NCBI RefSeq assembly: GCF_000224415.1
Contig: NZ_AFXQ01000031.1
Location: forward strand, 1 to 34,444
Origin: Citricoccus sp. CH26A
GTDB lineage: Bacteria; Actinomycetota; Actinomycetes; Actinomycetales; Micrococcaceae
Reading direction: 5' to 3'
Length of the DNA stretch: 34,444 nucleotides
Below the pieces are notes generated by a model. It worked only from the letters and a program-made list of their open reading frames with translations, was not told the DNA's origin and ran no database searches. This document shows positions 33,891 to 34,444 of the stretch, in pieces. How positions within the stretch are numbered: position 1 is the first letter of the stretch; each line of letters starts with the position of its first letter. A program made the translations under genes and the position numbers.

Positions 33891-34444
33891 TCAGAACGAA
33901 CCGGCCAGGACGGCCTGCTTGACCTCGGCGATCGCCTTGGTCACCTGGATGCCGCGCGGGCACGCCTCGGTGCAGTTGAAGGTGGTGCGGCAGCGCCACA
34001 CGCCCTCCTTGTCGTTGAGGATCTCCAGGCGCAGGTCCCCGGCATCATCGCGCGAGTCGAAGATGAACCGGTGGGCGTTGACGATGGCCGCCGGGCCGAA
34101 GTACTGGCCGTCGGTCCAGAACACCGGGCAGGAGGACGTGCACGCGGCGCACAGGATGCACTTGGTGGTGTCGTCGAACCGCTCGCGGTCCTCGGCGGAC
34201 TGCAGGCGCTCCTTCGTCGGCTCTGGGCCCTTGTTGATCAGGAACGGCATGATCTCGCGGTAGGACTGGAAGAACGGGTCCATGTCCACGATCAGGTCCT
34301 TCTCGACCGGCAGGCCCTTGATGGGCTCCACGAGGATCGGCTTGGACAGGTCCAGGTCCTTCAGCAGGGTCTTGCAGGCCAGGCGGTTGCGGCCGTTGAT
34401 GCGCATGGCATCGGAACCGCAGATGCCGTGTGCGCAGGAGCGGC
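33891..34444 (-). CDS. sdhB: Succinate dehydrogenase iron-sulfur subunit (5' end outside window)
   Basis: The C-terminal ~184 residues of SdhB, reading off the right edge. The part seen opens with RSCAHGICGSDAMRINGRNRLACKTL, the end of the plant-type 2Fe-2S domain. CILCAACTSSCP then binds the 4Fe-4S cluster, and CRTTFNCTEACPRGIQ contributes the 3Fe-4S and remaining ligands. All expected cysteines are present. It passes electrons from the flavoprotein SdhA to menaquinone in the membrane. sdhA and the anchor subunits should lie beyond the right edge. Confidence 0.97.
   Translation of the reverse strand, partial: RSCAHGICGSDAMRINGRNRLACKTLLKDLDLSKPILVEPIKGLPVEKDLIVDMDPFFQSYREIMPFLINKGPEPTKERLQSAEDRERFDDTTKCILCAACTSSCPVFWTDGQYFGPAAIVNAHRFIFDSRDDAGDLRLEILNDKEGVWRCRTTFNCTEACPRGIQVTKAIAEVKQAVLAGSF

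Overview
The window is about 70% GC, very gene-dense, and codes with strong G/C at third positions. Gene content points to an actinobacterium of the order Micrococcales, most likely Micrococcaceae (Arthrobacter/Micrococcus/Citricoccus/Kocuria type). Supporting signs are an LpqY-SugABC-like sugar importer, a Fur-type regulator next to a monofunctional catalase, the xthA-trpS neighbourhood close to sdhB, and many promoters placed so that transcripts would begin at the start codon. I see no rRNA, tRNA, CRISPR array, insertion sequence or prophage, so this looks like ordinary chromosomal backbone. Genus-level assignment is inference.

Layout, left to right: the 3' part of an HrpB-type DEAH helicase (1-2557); a small thioredoxin-reductase-like flavoprotein (2587-3558); a GNAT acetyltransferase (minus); a PhzF-family protein; a GCS2-type glutamate-cysteine ligase-like enzyme (minus). 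A 318-bp divergent control region (6684-7001), rich in inverted repeats, precedes a four-gene carbohydrate ABC importer resembling mycobacterial LpqY-SugA-SugB-SugC (7002-11479). Next come a gamma-carbonic-anhydrase-like protein and PurU (both minus), a membrane-anchored coiled-coil/repeat protein, a catR/fur-katA pair (minus), a flavin monooxygenase-like protein (minus), and glyA-folD. These are followed by an MHS-family carboxylate transporter (minus), an ABC-2 exporter whose permease is a fused tandem duplication, two overlapping MFS pumps (minus), a small membrane protein, xthA-trpS, a MacB-like ABC exporter (ATPase plus FtsX-type permease), a four-helix membrane protein, and the 3' end of sdhB (minus, running off the window).

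Three genes of folate one-carbon metabolism lie within 8 kb: purU, glyA and folD. The glyA leader carries what I read as a ZTP (pfl-class) riboswitch, with its P1 stem, P2 stem, GGCG/CGCC pseudoknot and terminal CCTGGG in consensus order. A strong hairpin that could compete with ligand binding overlaps its 3' half. This would couple serine/glycine-folate flux to the purine-starvation signal ZTP/ZMP.

The second global feature is promoter architecture. At least a dozen genes have a -10-like hexamer (TANNNT or close) ending 6-8 nt before the ATG/GTG, with no Shine-Dalgarno sequence, so they are probably leaderless. Genes with real leaders and ribosome binding sites are the sugar importer, katA, glyA, trpS, the MacB-like operon and a few membrane proteins. 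I found no clearly unprecedented multigene system. The best candidates for new biology are the glyA riboswitch platform, the unassigned palindromic operators at purU, lpqY and the MHS transporter, the fused ABC-2 permease and the 18-bp minisatellite gene.
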